Below, one piece after another: positions 9,215 to 16,951 of a DNA stretch of 50,205 bases. The notes beneath the pieces are model-generated. The model ran no database searches. It was not told the origin of the DNA and saw nothing but the letters and a program-made list of their open reading frames with translations. The first letter of the stretch is position 1. Every line of letters starts with the position of its first letter. Both the position numbers and the translations under genes were made by a program. The stretch is from Nostoc sp. UCD121 (GTDB lineage Bacteria > Cyanobacteriota > Cyanobacteriia > Cyanobacteriales > Nostocaceae): positions 1-50,205 of the forward strand of contig NZ_JACKZS010000033.1 of NCBI RefSeq assembly GCF_014222285.1. The letters run 5' to 3'.

Positions 9215-9393
9215 AAATCAAATTAGCCCCAACCGTAGGGGCACACAGCAGCAGTGCATTGGTATTAACTTAAGCCAAAGCGAATGGAATAGAGCCTCCG
9301 GCACGCTACGCGAACGCGGCTATACAAACGTACCCATTGGCCAATCCATAGGGTAGACTGCCTCCTCGAACTAACGGGAAATTAAGGCTTTTT

Positions 9394-9419
9394 AACCCAC
9401 TTCTGTGGGTTTTGTTTGT
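9394..9419 (+). terminator. Intrinsic terminator after grxC
   Basis: AACCCAC at 9394-9400, loop TTCT, and GTGGGTT at 9405-9411 are followed by TTGTTTGT. It lies 180 bases past the grxC stop. The stretch between (9215-9393) holds a small hairpin GCCCC/GGGGC at 9226-9242 and a GC-rich dispersed Nostoc-like motif GCACGCTACGCGAACGCGG near 9301, but no gene. Confidence 0.8.
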
Positions 9420-9511
9420 CTAGACGCGGTTTCTAACTACCCATTTCTTGTTAGATTATCTTGCCCGTCCAAAGGCGAGCATAATTTTAAAATTTTTATA
9501 TTGATAAGAAT

Positions 9512-9997
9512 ATGCTAACTAAATACACAGAATATCTTATACATCAACAATGGATGAATTGTGCCTTAGAATTAGCAAAAGCAGCCGGTGATGCAGGTGA
9601 GGTTCCCGTAGGTGCTGTTATCATTGATTCAACAGGCAAATTGCTGGCACAAGGAGAAAACAGAAAAGAACGCGACAAAGACCCTACCGCCCATGCGGAA
9701 ATTCTCGCTCTCAAGACAGCTGCAACAACTTTACAAAATTGGCATCTTAATGAATGTACCCTCTACGTAACTCTTGAACCGTGTCCGATGTGTGCAGGTG
9801 CTATTTTGCAAGCGCGTGTCGGACAACTTGTATATGGAGTAGACGATACAAAAACTGGCGCAATACGTACAGTTATTAACATACCCGATAGTGCTGCTTC
9901 TAATCACCGTCTCCAAGTCATTGGAGGCATTCTAGAGTCAGCTTGTCGTCAACAATTACAGGCTTGGTTTGCTACTAGGCGGCGTAAGGTAAACTAA
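9512..9997 (+). CDS. tadA: tRNA-specific adenosine deaminase
   Basis: TadA converts A34 of tRNA(Arg)ACG to inosine, which lets one tRNA read CGU, CGC and CGA. The 161-residue protein has the cytidine/deoxycytidylate deaminase zinc site: HAEILAL (His ligand and the proton-shuttling Glu) and LEPCPMCAGAI (two Cys ligands). The typical start WMNCALELAKAAGDAGEVPVGAVI follows a short leader. The ATG at 9512 gives 12 residues before the usual domain start; the internal ATG of HQQWMNCA is also possible. It is monocistronic as far as the spacing shows. Confidence 0.95.
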   Translation: MLTKYTEYLIHQQWMNCALELAKAAGDAGEVPVGAVIIDSTGKLLAQGENRKERDKDPTAHAEILALKTAATTLQNWHLNECTLYVTLEPCPMCAGAILQARVGQLVYGVDDTKTGAIRTVINIPDSAASNHRLQVIGGILESACRQQLQAWFATRRRKVN

Positions 9998-10110
9998 CGG
10001 ACAGAGGTAAAACTGTCCATCTAGTACGACACAAGTCACGCAAGAGAATCTACGGTGTAACTAATCAGGCTTTTCGTTAAATTTTTACCCGTCAATCAGC
10101 TGCATCCGTC

Positions 10111-10869
10111 ATGATGGAATTTTACTCTTCATCCGATCCCTGCCAGCGCCCACCAGCAAATCATCAGGTAGCTGGTACTACTTCAAGGGTTTCTCCTTGG
10201 TTAAGTCCTCTGGCATATTTATTAGGCCGTCACTGCCTATTACCATTATTCTTTGGACAAATTAGAATAACCGGACAAAAAAATATCCCTACAACTGGGC
10301 CTGTGATTCTTGCGCCTACACATCGGGCGCGTTGGGATGCATTACTTGTACCCTACGCTACTGCTGATTGTCGGAGAGAACAAGACCTGCGGTTTATGGT
10401 GACAATTGACGAATGCCAAGGTTTGCAAGGCTGGTTTGTTAAACGTTTGGGGGGGTTTCCTGTAAATTCTAAGCATCCGTCAATCCGCACACTGCGACAT
10501 GGAGTTGAGCTACTTCAGCAGGAAAAAACCCTGGTTATCTTTCCAGAAGGTAATATTTTTCGTGATGGCCAAGTTCACCAGTTAAAGCCGGGAATTGCTC
10601 GTCTTGCTTTAAGTGCTGAATCTAGTCATTCTGGGCTGGGAGTGAAAATTATACCCATAGGTGTTAATTACAGCCAACCTTATCCAAATTGGGGTACAGA
10701 TGTCAGTATTGACATTGGCTCCCCAATCAGAGTAGCGGATTACATGAGTGGTTGTATAAAACACGATGCCAAAAGCATCACAACTGATTTAGGAAAGGCA
10801 CTGCAACAATTAAGTCATCAAGAAACAAAAATTACTAATCACGCATTTGCAGAAATTACTAACTCTTGA
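10111..10869 (+). CDS. PlsC-type 1-acyl-sn-glycerol-3-phosphate acyltransferase
   Basis: This 252-residue membrane-associated acyltransferase of the LPLAT family is expected to make phosphatidic acid from lysophosphatidic acid. The catalytic HX4D motif is present as HRARWDALL. The substrate-binding motif appears as FPEGNIFRDG, where family members usually have FPEGTRS. GFPVNSKHPSIRTLRHGVELL corresponds to block II. Two ATGs abut at 10111 and 10114; either may be used. The first 40 residues are proline- and serine-rich and not part of the domain. Other LPLAT enzymes with different acceptors share these motifs, so substrate identity is inferred. Confidence 0.87.
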   Translation: MMEFYSSSDPCQRPPANHQVAGTTSRVSPWLSPLAYLLGRHCLLPLFFGQIRITGQKNIPTTGPVILAPTHRARWDALLVPYATADCRREQDLRFMVTIDECQGLQGWFVKRLGGFPVNSKHPSIRTLRHGVELLQQEKTLVIFPEGNIFRDGQVHQLKPGIARLALSAESSHSGLGVKIIPIGVNYSQPYPNWGTDVSIDIGSPIRVADYMSGCIKHDAKSITTDLGKALQQLSHQETKITNHAFAEITNS

Positions 10870-11421
10870 TCTTGTCAAAAGGCAAAAGTTCCAATACTGC
10901 CTCTTAAACCCTGACCGTGCATGATTAAGAAACTGCACGTTTTCAATGTTTGACACTAATTGCTAACTAGCTATATCCATCCTGAATTAAGCCATTAAAG
11001 ATTTAGTGCTATTTTGCAAGCTTTGAGGATGTATACATATATAGATTACTCCCTATTGACAGGATATTTAGCCAAATTGGCATTTTTTTGAGTAAATAGC
11101 TAATAATTGTCTGCAAACTACTGAATTGCTTTAGAAGAAACATTTTTGCTACTTCAGTTAGATAGTTACAAGGTAGTTGCGAGTAAACCGATGATTGGAA
11201 ATCAGAGTAATTAACGTGTTAACCCAGCCCACCGTAGTATCGCTCATCACGAAGATTTAAGTTAGTTACTATACAAGGGCAATGGGAACTCTATTAAAGC
11301 GATTTTCAGTCCTAAATCAGAGATACTTAGGATGTAACTTTGCTTTGTCCAAGACCAAAACAGAGTTAAGATACCCGAAGTTTCCATAACTTTTTATATA
11401 GTTGTCGCACTAATTGATCCC
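10870..11421. other. Intergenic region, 552 bases, no gene seen
   Basis: No open frame with coding character, no tRNA and no strong terminator is visible. A tight palindrome GCCAAATTGGC followed by ATTTTTTT near 11073-11092 is too compact to be a good terminator. The size suggests a long leader or several promoter elements for the secreted protein gene at 11422. Confidence 0.4.
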
Positions 11422-12027
11422 ATGAACACTGCTGCCGCTGTTACCTTGATGCACCGTACCCTTTTATCAGTCATAGCAGTCCTCAGCCTGCTATCACCTG
11501 TGAATGCTCAGGTATCACAGTCACCAGGCACTAATAGCCCACAACCAATTGACCCCAACGATCCTAATAATCTGCGCCCCATAACCCAAAGTAACAGCCT
11601 TTTGAGCATTGCAGGTGGCGATCGCTTAGTAAAAGATGCAGAACAAGCTGTTTCTGCTCAAAACTACACCTTAGCTGCTAAAAAGCTACAAGAAGCACGT
11701 CAGGTTTATAATCAGCTATCTAATTTTTATCAAGAGTTAAATTCTAGCTTTTCGGGAATTGACAACAGAGTTTCTGATTCTCAACGTCAAAAAGCTCTAT
11801 TAACAGCCCAAAAGCGGGATGAAGCCACTTTTCAGCTAGCATTGGTACATCGCGCCCAAAATCAGCCAGAATTAGCTGTGCCGTTGTTGGTTCAAATAAT
11901 TAAGAGTCAAAACCCGACACGAGATTTAGGCAAGAAAGCTTATAAACAGTTGTTTGAGTTGGGTTTTGTTGATTCTCCCTATCCCAGAGAAGGTGGTACA
12001 TCATCTTCCTCATCCCCAAAAAAATAA
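11422..12027 (+). CDS. Secreted hypothetical protein
   Basis: I do not recognise a named family. The 201-residue product has a signal peptide (TLLSVIAVLSLLSPVNAQ) with predicted cleavage after VNA. A low-complexity segment rich in Ser, Pro and Asn (SPGTNSPQPIDPNDPNNLRP) follows, then a helical domain of about 120 residues (LVKDAEQAVSAQNYTLAAKK...) with TPR-like spacing. The C-terminus is a serine-rich tail. The internal ATG at 11449 (MHRTLLS) gives a more standard signal peptide than the first ATG and may be the true start. It is probably periplasmic or outer-membrane associated. No neighbour indicates its role. Confidence 0.75.
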   Translation: MNTAAAVTLMHRTLLSVIAVLSLLSPVNAQVSQSPGTNSPQPIDPNDPNNLRPITQSNSLLSIAGGDRLVKDAEQAVSAQNYTLAAKKLQEARQVYNQLSNFYQELNSSFSGIDNRVSDSQRQKALLTAQKRDEATFQLALVHRAQNQPELAVPLLVQIIKSQNPTRDLGKKAYKQLFELGFVDSPYPREGGTSSSSSPKK

Positions 12028-12081
12028 ATTAAATTTTTGTTGCCTCTTTTTCCCATCTCCCTTATCTCCCTAACTAGTCGC

Positions 12082-12143
12082 TTGAGAACGCCCCAGTGCT
12101 AGGATAGAGCTATCCGCCGCAGCCCAAACCTGAGCGTTCTCAA
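12082..12143. ncRNA. Candidate structured RNA or leader element upstream of bolA
   Basis: TTGAGAACGC at 12082-12091 pairs perfectly with GCGTTCTCAA at 12134-12143. The 42-base interior contains a second stem GGATA/TATCC at 12102-12106 and 12111-12115 with a GAGC loop. The closing stem is not followed by a T-tract on the plus strand, so it is not a simple terminator. It lies 113 bases before the bolA start. A further weak stem TGCCAA/TTGGCA follows at about 12178-12198. It could be a cis-regulatory leader, a small RNA, or a palindromic repeat; I cannot match it to a known RNA family. Confidence 0.35.
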
Positions 12144-12255
12144 AAATACACCTCAGAGGCTGGTTTATCTACAGCCTTGCCAAAACCTGAAGTTGGCACG
12201 GGCATTTACTCCATATCTGTTAATAATAGAAAAGTAAGTTTTTTCAGGAATTGCG

Positions 12256-12513
12256 ATGATTAGTCCGCAGCAGGTTGAGGCAATGATCAAGGCGGAACTG
12301 CCAGACGCACAGGTTCAGGTGCAAGACTTGACTGGTGGCGGCGACCACTATCAAGTGACAGTAGTTTCATCGCACTTTTCAGGTAAAGGACTAGTGCAAC
12401 AGCACCAGTTAGTTTATGGTGCGTTGGGTCAAGCTATGTCAACTGAAGCGATTCATGCCTTGGCGGTAAAAACGTACACTCCCGAAGCTTGGCAAGCTAC
12501 AGCAAGTTCCTAA
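12256..12513 (+). CDS. BolA family protein
   Basis: This 85-residue BolA/IbaG-like protein has the small class II KH-like fold. The family core is seen in [31 protein letters not shown], including the conserved F-x-G-K-x-x-v-x-x-H motif whose His is a candidate [2Fe-2S] ligand in BolA-glutaredoxin heterodimers. It lies 86 bases upstream of the CGFS glutaredoxin gene, the known physical partner of BolA. The pair therefore probably acts in iron-sulfur or iron-status handling. The start ATG is preceded by TTCAGGAATTGCG, a weak ribosome site. A structured element lies upstream at 12082-12143. Confidence 0.93.
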   Translation: MISPQQVEAMIKAELPDAQVQVQDLTGGGDHYQVTVVSSHFSGKGLVQQHQLVYGALGQAMSTEAIHALAVKTYTPEAWQATASS

Positions 12514-12533
12514 AGTTAGGAGTATTAGGAGTT

Positions 12534-12558
12534 AGGAGTTATAAAATTTTTAACTCCT
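12534..12558. repeat. Inverted repeat within a GTTAGGA tandem array, bolA-grxD spacer
   Basis: AGGAGTTA at 12534-12541 pairs with TAACTCCT at 12551-12558. The left arm is part of a short tandem array of GTTAGGA/GAGTTA units at 12514-12540. The AAAATTTT centre makes a stable AT-rich hairpin between bolA and grxD. It might tune relative expression of the two genes. Confidence 0.6.
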
Positions 12559-12599
12559 GAATCATCATCGTTGAATGCAACATAGGAAACACAAATACC

Positions 12600-12923
12600 A
12601 TGACACCAGAACTCAAAGAGAAAATTGATAACTTGCTAGAACAGAACAAAATTCTAGTTTTTATGAAGGGAAACAAGTTAATGCCCCAATGTGGTTTCTC
12701 CAACAATGTTGTGCAGATTCTCAATACCTTGGGAGTTCCCTTCGAGACGGTTGATGTTCTCTCAGACTCTGAAATCCGTCAAGGAATTAAAGAATACTCT
12801 AGCTGGCCGACAATTCCCCAAGTGTATATCAATGGTGAATTTGTTGGTGGTTCTGATATCTTGATTGAACTTTACCAAAAAGGTGAATTGCAGCAAAAGG
12901 TAGAAGTAGCACTAGCTTCCTAA
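12600..12923 (+). CDS. grxD: Monothiol glutaredoxin, Grx4 family (CGFS)
   Basis: This 107-residue monothiol glutaredoxin binds a bridging [2Fe-2S] cluster with glutathione and transfers clusters to carrier proteins. The active site is [14 protein letters not shown] with the single-Cys CGFS motif near residue 31. [33 protein letters not shown] and the TVP-equivalent TIPQ cis-proline are all in place. It follows bolA in the same orientation and forms the conserved BolA-Grx4 pair. Perfect small hairpins follow directly after the stop (12924-12946) and a large one at 13059-13105. Confidence 0.96.
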   Translation: MTPELKEKIDNLLEQNKILVFMKGNKLMPQCGFSNNVVQILNTLGVPFETVDVLSDSEIRQGIKEYSSWPTIPQVYINGEFVGGSDILIELYQKGELQQKVEVALAS

Positions 12924-12946
12924 TCTCTCTAAGCAAATTAGAGAGA
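12924..12946 (+). terminator. Hairpin directly after grxD
   Basis: TCTCTCTAA at 12924-12932 pairs perfectly with TTAGAGAGA at 12938-12946 around the loop GCAAA, starting on the base after the grxD stop codon. A second short stem GCGC/GCGC follows near 12949-12963, then TTCTTTATCT. The pair may be a weak terminator or a 3'-end stabiliser; the T-tract is imperfect. Confidence 0.5.
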
Positions 12947-13058
12947 ATGCGCTCAATTTGCGCTTCTTTATCTAGGCTATATGCCATTTTTAATGTCCTT
13001 GAGAGGAGAGACACTATTTATCTCCCTTTCAAGGTTTTTTAATAGGTTTTAGTCAACA

Positions 13059-13105
13059 ATCCCCTCAGCCCTATATTGGCAAGACCAATATAGGGCTGAG
13101 GGGAT
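13059..13105. repeat. Perfect 21-bp inverted repeat, grxD to DUF6761-like gene spacer
   Basis: The arm at 13059-13079 (beginning ATCCCCTCAGCC) is a perfect reverse complement of 13085-13105 (ending GGCTGAGGGGAT), with the 5-base loop CAAGA. It lies between the convergent grxD gene and the small minus-strand gene. Neither side has a proper T-tract (plus: GCGTTTAATC; minus: TGTTGACTAAAACC). It could be a bidirectional transcript end, a small mobile palindrome, or the core of an RNA. The rest of 12924-13228 holds no gene. Confidence 0.85.
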
Positions 13106-13228
13106 GCGTTTAATCAATACAATATCTCCAAAATCTCACACCACGGCAACCCGTTGACCAATACAGATAATATGCTATAATCATCTGCGGTAATTAACGG
13201 TTACTATCAATGACCAACTAAACGGTAC

Positions 13229-13477
13229 TTAGTAGTAATCTGGTTGTGGCTGTGGTTGCGGCACTGCAAAGTTTGACCCATCGTACAAGTAGCGGCTGGC
13301 TTCCTCTTCTAGACGATGAATCAGATAGGGTTCAATAACGTTGCTATGTCGCAGTGCGGCTAGATATCCATCCAAATACATCCGCATATCATCCGTGCGA
13401 TAACCGCGATTCCATAACTCGACGAAGGCGTCGGTCAGTCTTTGGTAATAGCGGATGGTTTGTGTGTCTTGGAGCAT
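13229..13477 (-). CDS. Conserved cyanobacterial protein, DUF6761-like
   Basis: This 82-residue protein is predominantly helical (QTIRYYQRLTDAFVELWNRG, MRMYLDGYLAALRHS) and ends in a Pro-Gln repeat tail (PQPQPQPDYY). It resembles a small cyanobacteria-only family that I believe is DUF6761; function unknown. It has no signal peptide or membrane segment. The ATG at 13477 is the only sensible start. It is convergent with grxD and has no operon partner. Confidence 0.7.
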   Translation of the reverse strand: MLQDTQTIRYYQRLTDAFVELWNRGYRTDDMRMYLDGYLAALRHSNVIEPYLIHRLEEEASRYLYDGSNFAVPQPQPQPDYY

Positions 13478-13980
13478 AACTGCTGTATTAATCTCTTTGG
13501 AATGAGAATTGTAAATGATTCACGCTCAAATGTGAAGTGTAATTTCACTTTGGCATTAATTCAAAGTCAACACATCTACTTTGGGTACTACCCCTAGCAG
13601 CTACAAGCTACTTTCATCCTATTCCAGAAAACATCGATTCTAGTTATCTGCTCAGTTATTTGTCTGATTTTCATATTCAACGGCCCAATTGTATTGGTGT
13701 TATATTCCTGGATGAGGGCAGTAATTTTGCGGAGAAATCTACTTTTACCATCAGGTTGAAAAGCTGTTGTATTAACGTTTTGCTGATTGGTTATAGATAT
13801 TCCCACATTACACCCATTAAAAGCAGAATGTTAAGCTACAAGAATTTTTGATACGTCTAACAACACTGCTGAGAAATTTAATAAAAATTTAATAATATTT
13901 CTAATCCCCTATCGGCAAGGCATAAATTAAAGATATTGCCACGTTTTTTATGAGGAAATGTAAAGCTAATAGCAGTTGAA
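13478..13980. other. Intergenic region upstream of nrrA, no gene seen
   Basis: Two short open frames overlap here on opposite strands (13594-13806 and 13660-13851), but neither has a ribosome site or coding character. The stretch is AT-rich. The recognisable signal is the NtcA promoter immediately beyond it at 13981-14022. Confidence 0.4.
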
Positions 13981-14022
13981 GTAACAAAGGCTACAAAACC
14001 TTAGAGATGGGCTTGTTACTTT
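13981..14022 (+). promoter_or_regulatory. Class II NtcA-activated promoter of nrrA
   Basis: GTAACAAAGGCTAC at 13981-13994 is a perfect GTAN8TAC NtcA-binding site. Exactly 22 bases later, TACTTT at 14017-14022 fits the -10 consensus TAN3T. This is the canonical class II NtcA architecture, with the activator box replacing the -35 element. The predicted transcript start is about 14029, giving a short leader before the GTG start at 14056. NtcA responds to 2-oxoglutarate under nitrogen limitation. Confidence 0.88.
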
Positions 14023-14055
14023 GAAAGTCATCAGACGCTAAGGGGTCTTGCCGCC

Positions 14056-14829
14056 GTGGGTTCGGTTTGTATAGAAATCATTGAGGGGAATCCCCATCTG
14101 AGGTCGTTGTTGGGTTGGCACTTGCAACAGCTAGAATACCGTGTTCATCAAGCTGCCAGTATTTATCAAGCAAGGGAAGTATTTTTAAGCCATCAACCAA
14201 CACTGGTAGTATTGGATGCAGACTTGCCTGATGGTGATGGCATTGAGTTTTGTCGTTGGTTGCATCGTCAGCAGCAGCCTCTAATCTTAATGCTATCTGC
14301 TCGTAATAGTGAAGGTGATATCGTTGCAGGTTTAAAGGCGGGTGCAGATGATTACCTGAGTAAACCTTTTGGGATGCAAGAGTTTTTGGCACGGGTAGAG
14401 GCACTGATTCGCCGGAAACGCACACCTACTGCACCAGCTTATTTGGATTATGGCACTTTGCAAATAGATTTAGTCCAGCGCCGTGTCCGCTTCCAGGGGG
14501 AGTTTATCGACTTAACGCCCCAAGAGTTCAGTTTGTTGTACGTTTTGGCACAAGCTGGGGGAGTACCTTTGAGTAGGTCAGAATTACTGCGTCGTGCTTG
14601 GCCTGACGCTATTGATAACCCTCGTACCATTGATACTCATGTTTTATCGCTGCGGAAAAAGGTTGAACTTGATCCTCGCCAACCAAATTTGATTCAAACT
14701 ATCCGCAATGTAGGATACCGTTTTAACATGGAAATTTTGAATACCAATATTTCACAATCACAAACAACAAAGTTAGCTAGAGAGAGATTTAATAATCAAC
14801 GTTCAACACTTACTAGTAGTCAAGTGTAA
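14056..14829 (+). CDS. nrrA: NrrA-like OmpR-family response regulator
   Basis: This 257-residue response regulator has a receiver at about residues 4-118 and a winged-helix OmpR DNA-binding domain at about 128-227. The predicted phospho-acceptor is Asp54 in LVVLDADLPDGDG, with DYLSKPFG carrying the conserved Lys. The usual acidic pair near the start is IIEGNPH here, so one position is Gly rather than Asp. The start IEIIEGNPHLRSLLGWHLQQ resembles NrrA/Rre37, the nitrogen-responsive regulator of glycogen catabolism, sigE and hetR expression. The NtcA promoter upstream supports this. The start is GTG at 14056 with AAGGGG at 14040-14045. A polar C-terminal tail of about 30 residues is unusual. 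No kinase is adjacent. Confidence 0.85.
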   Translation: MGSVCIEIIEGNPHLRSLLGWHLQQLEYRVHQAASIYQAREVFLSHQPTLVVLDADLPDGDGIEFCRWLHRQQQPLILMLSARNSEGDIVAGLKAGADDYLSKPFGMQEFLARVEALIRRKRTPTAPAYLDYGTLQIDLVQRRVRFQGEFIDLTPQEFSLLYVLAQAGGVPLSRSELLRRAWPDAIDNPRTIDTHVLSLRKKVELDPRQPNLIQTIRNVGYRFNMEILNTNISQSQTTKLARERFNNQRSTLTSSQV

Positions 14830-14889
14830 ATGGGGCATGGGGCATGGGGGAGTAAGAAAACGACTCCTGATTCCTGTCTCATCAAAAAT

Positions 14890-15657
14890 TTAAAATCCAA
14901 AATCGTCTTGAGCTTCTGCTTGAATTAAGCTTTCTCGTAATTCAAGCCAGTCTATCTCAGAGACTGTTTGATTTGCGGATAAACGACCTTGTTCTAGGTG
15001 TAATAATCGAGTACAAAACATTTGGGCAAGTTCCAGTTGGTGATTTACCATCAGAATCGTGGTTTGATGAGTTTGACTCAACTGGTTTAAGACTTGCATG
15101 ACATGGGAAGCTGTACCAGCATCAAGGGCAGAGGTTGGCTCGTCTAATAATAATATTTTAGGCTGGATGAGTAAGGCACGAGCGATCGCTATTAGTTGTC
15201 GTTGTCCAGCAGAAAGTTGTACCTCTGTTCGCCCTAACCATTCATTGGGAATATGCAGTTGTTCTGTCCAATCACTGATTCGTTGCTGAATTATCTGTTT
15301 GGGCAAACCACGCAAAACTAAAGGATAAGCCAAAGCTTGCCCAACTGTCATCCCCAGCAGCTTTGACTCTTGCAATACAAGTACAAGCATCTGGCGTAGC
15401 TGAATGACAGGAATTTGGCGATACTCTAGATTTTCTAGATAGATTTTGCCACTGGTGGGTTCAATTAGGCGGTTGATGAGGCGTAATAACGAAGTTTTAC
15501 CAGCGCCTACTGACCCTACAATGGCAATACGTTCGCCCTGAAAAACCTCCAAGCCAATATCTTGCAATATGGGGTATCCCTGCTGATTGCCTGGAAGTTG
15601 GGTTTTCAGCTTTGTAAACAGATTAACTTGCTCTAGCCTGAGTGTTACCTTATTCAA
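14890..15657 (-). CDS. Orphan ABC transporter ATP-binding protein
   Basis: This is a single ABC ATPase domain. Walker A is VGSVGAGKTSLLR, the signature is LSAGQRQLIAIARALL, and Walker B is ILLLDEPTSALD followed by the switch His in MVNHQLE. A longer open frame extends to 15795 but overlaps the next gene and reads through repeat-like spacer sequence, so I place the start at TTG 15657 (LNKVTLRLEQVNLF), giving about 255 residues. No permease with the usual six helices adjoins; the neighbours are two small membrane proteins of unknown function. The sequence is closest in style to YbbL/FetA-type or phosphate-type ATPases. Substrate unknown. Confidence 0.82.
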   Translation of the reverse strand: MNKVTLRLEQVNLFTKLKTQLPGNQQGYPILQDIGLEVFQGERIAIVGSVGAGKTSLLRLINRLIEPTSGKIYLENLEYRQIPVIQLRQMLVLVLQESKLLGMTVGQALAYPLVLRGLPKQIIQQRISDWTEQLHIPNEWLGRTEVQLSAGQRQLIAIARALLIQPKILLLDEPTSALDAGTASHVMQVLNQLSQTHQTTILMVNHQLELAQMFCTRLLHLEQGRLSANQTVSEIDWLELRESLIQAEAQDDFGF

Positions 15658-15698
15658 GGGGAGTGAGGAGATAGGGGAGAAATAACCAATGCCCAATC

Positions 15699-16265
15699 TT
15701 AAGTTAATTGTGCAGTAGTTAAGGCTGTAGCGATCGCCCAGCCATCGACTAATAGTAACAGCAGTGTGAATCCTAGTAAAATCAGGTACATCCACGGCTG
15801 TGCTAAAGGACGAACATCTGTAGTATCAATGCCCGTCTTTGCTTGGACAATTTGCACGAAACGGGCAAATCCAGCTACACGCATTGGTAGTAAATAAGCT
15901 TTCCCATCCTGACTGAGGAAGTAATAAACTAGCCCTCCTTGACCAGTGGTGCGGGGTTTTAACTCTTTCACCTCTGACCAAGGTAAAAACCAGCCTTTAC
16001 GAAAAAATCGAGGCACCCAGGCAGGGTAAGTAACCTGAATTCCCTGGTCATCTACCACTACTTGTTCAGTCAATACCGCATACAAGGCAACAAAGCCGAT
16101 GCTAATCCCTATCCACAAAAATCCTGGGGATACGGGTGCGGCTGTTACCTGCGATAAAAAGGGTAATGGGGCTGTGAGTGCTATGTATAGACTCAGCAGC
16201 GTTATCCGAATTAAAGGAGACAGACGAAAAATAGAAACTGAGATATTGGCTGAGTTTGCTGTCAC
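15699..16265 (-). CDS. Cyanobacterial membrane protein, PH-like topology
   Basis: I cannot name this 188-residue protein. It has two N-terminal hydrophobic helices (LIRITLLSLYIALTAPLPFL, GFLWIGISIGFVALYAVL) and a central hydrophilic beta-rich part (VVVDDQGIQVTYPAWVPRFF...LPWSEVKELKPRTTGQGGLVYYFLSQDGKAYLLP) that looks like a bacterial PH-type domain. A C-terminal helix follows (WMYLILLGFTLLLLLVDGWAI). It lies 41 bases upstream of the ABC ATPase start on the same strand and 109 bases downstream of the DUF4079 gene, so the cluster may be cotranscribed. No catalytic motif is visible. Confidence 0.7.
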   Translation of the reverse strand: MTANSANISVSIFRLSPLIRITLLSLYIALTAPLPFLSQVTAAPVSPGFLWIGISIGFVALYAVLTEQVVVDDQGIQVTYPAWVPRFFRKGWFLPWSEVKELKPRTTGQGGLVYYFLSQDGKAYLLPMRVAGFARFVQIVQAKTGIDTTDVRPLAQPWMYLILLGFTLLLLLVDGWAIATALTTAQLT

Positions 16266-16346
16266 GGCTTAATTACAATGCTTTTCTTCATTGTAGGGTA
16301 GGTCTATGTCTTAGCTGGACTGTTGAAATAAGGTATGCCACTTTAA

Positions 16347-16373
16347 TAATTCGTAATTCGTAATTACTAATTC
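16347..16373. repeat. TAATTCG tandem repeat
   Basis: The unit TAATTCG is repeated (TAATTCGTAATTCGTAATTAC) just past the DUF4079 stop. The same unit recurs around 44743-44754 and, inverted, at 44957-44968. It is a heptamer STRR family distinct from AATTCCC. Confidence 0.7.
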
Positions 16374-16374
16374 T

Positions 16375-16836
16375 TTAAGGTAAATACTTTTGCACTACAA
16401 TCCAGCCAGTCAGGGATACCCAGGCAAATCCTATAAACAGAATAATATTTACGCCGATGTGTAAGGGTCTAGCCCAAGGTCGTCTGGTGCTAATCTGTGT
16501 GGCGCTGAAAGCAGACAGTAAAACTAATGCTACCACTATCAATCCCGCAACTAAATGTGACGAGTGACCTAAAGAACCAAAGTGCCCTAAAGTGCCAACA
16601 ATACCGATCGCCAGCAATAGTAGCACTAAGCTTACCATGCTGATACCCATTAAGTAGTGGAGCGATCGCACCCCTTTATTTCCGCCCATAAATGGCGTAA
16701 ATAAAGGAAATTGCTGCGAAGTTCTCGCTCGAAACATTAAAACGCCGGTGATTGCTAACATCAGATATGCCAGCAGGGACAAACCCATCGACCAGGCCGC
16801 TATTTTCCACAACCAAAGAAATGAAGGCAGATTCAT
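16375..16836 (-). CDS. DUF4079 family membrane protein
   Basis: This 153-residue protein has four hydrophobic helices. The first lies at about residues 10-34, and the others are MGISMVSLVLLLLAIGIVG, LVAGLIVVALVLLSAFSA and IGVNIILFIGFAWVSLTGW. His residues near helix ends (SLHYLMG, HSSHLV, LHIG) give a pattern reminiscent of small heme-binding membrane proteins, but this is not proof of heme. It matches the cyanobacterial/plastid DUF4079 family. Function unknown. The ATG at 16836 is the natural start. Confidence 0.75.
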   Translation of the reverse strand: MNLPSFLWLWKIAAWSMGLSLLAYLMLAITGVLMFRARTSQQFPLFTPFMGGNKGVRSLHYLMGISMVSLVLLLLAIGIVGTLGHFGSLGHSSHLVAGLIVVALVLLSAFSATQISTRRPWARPLHIGVNIILFIGFAWVSLTGWIVVQKYLP

Positions 16837-16951
16837 AAGAATGATTGTAGATGAGAGTGGGCAGTGGGGAGATCAGGAGATAAGGTGAGAAATTGCAACA
16901 AGTTTTTTCCCTTTCCCCCTTAACCGAAAAGTATTGATGTCCCATGCCCAA

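Noticed and set aside
11073..11092. GCCAAATTGGC plus T-run as a terminator
   Set aside because: The palindrome leaves no room for a loop and lies about 200 bases past the acyltransferase gene; too weak to claim.
15658..15795. Longer N-terminus for the ABC ATPase, starting at 15795
   Set aside because: It would overlap the coding sequence of the upstream membrane protein by about 97 bases and then translate spacer sequence. The ABC homology starts only after 15657.
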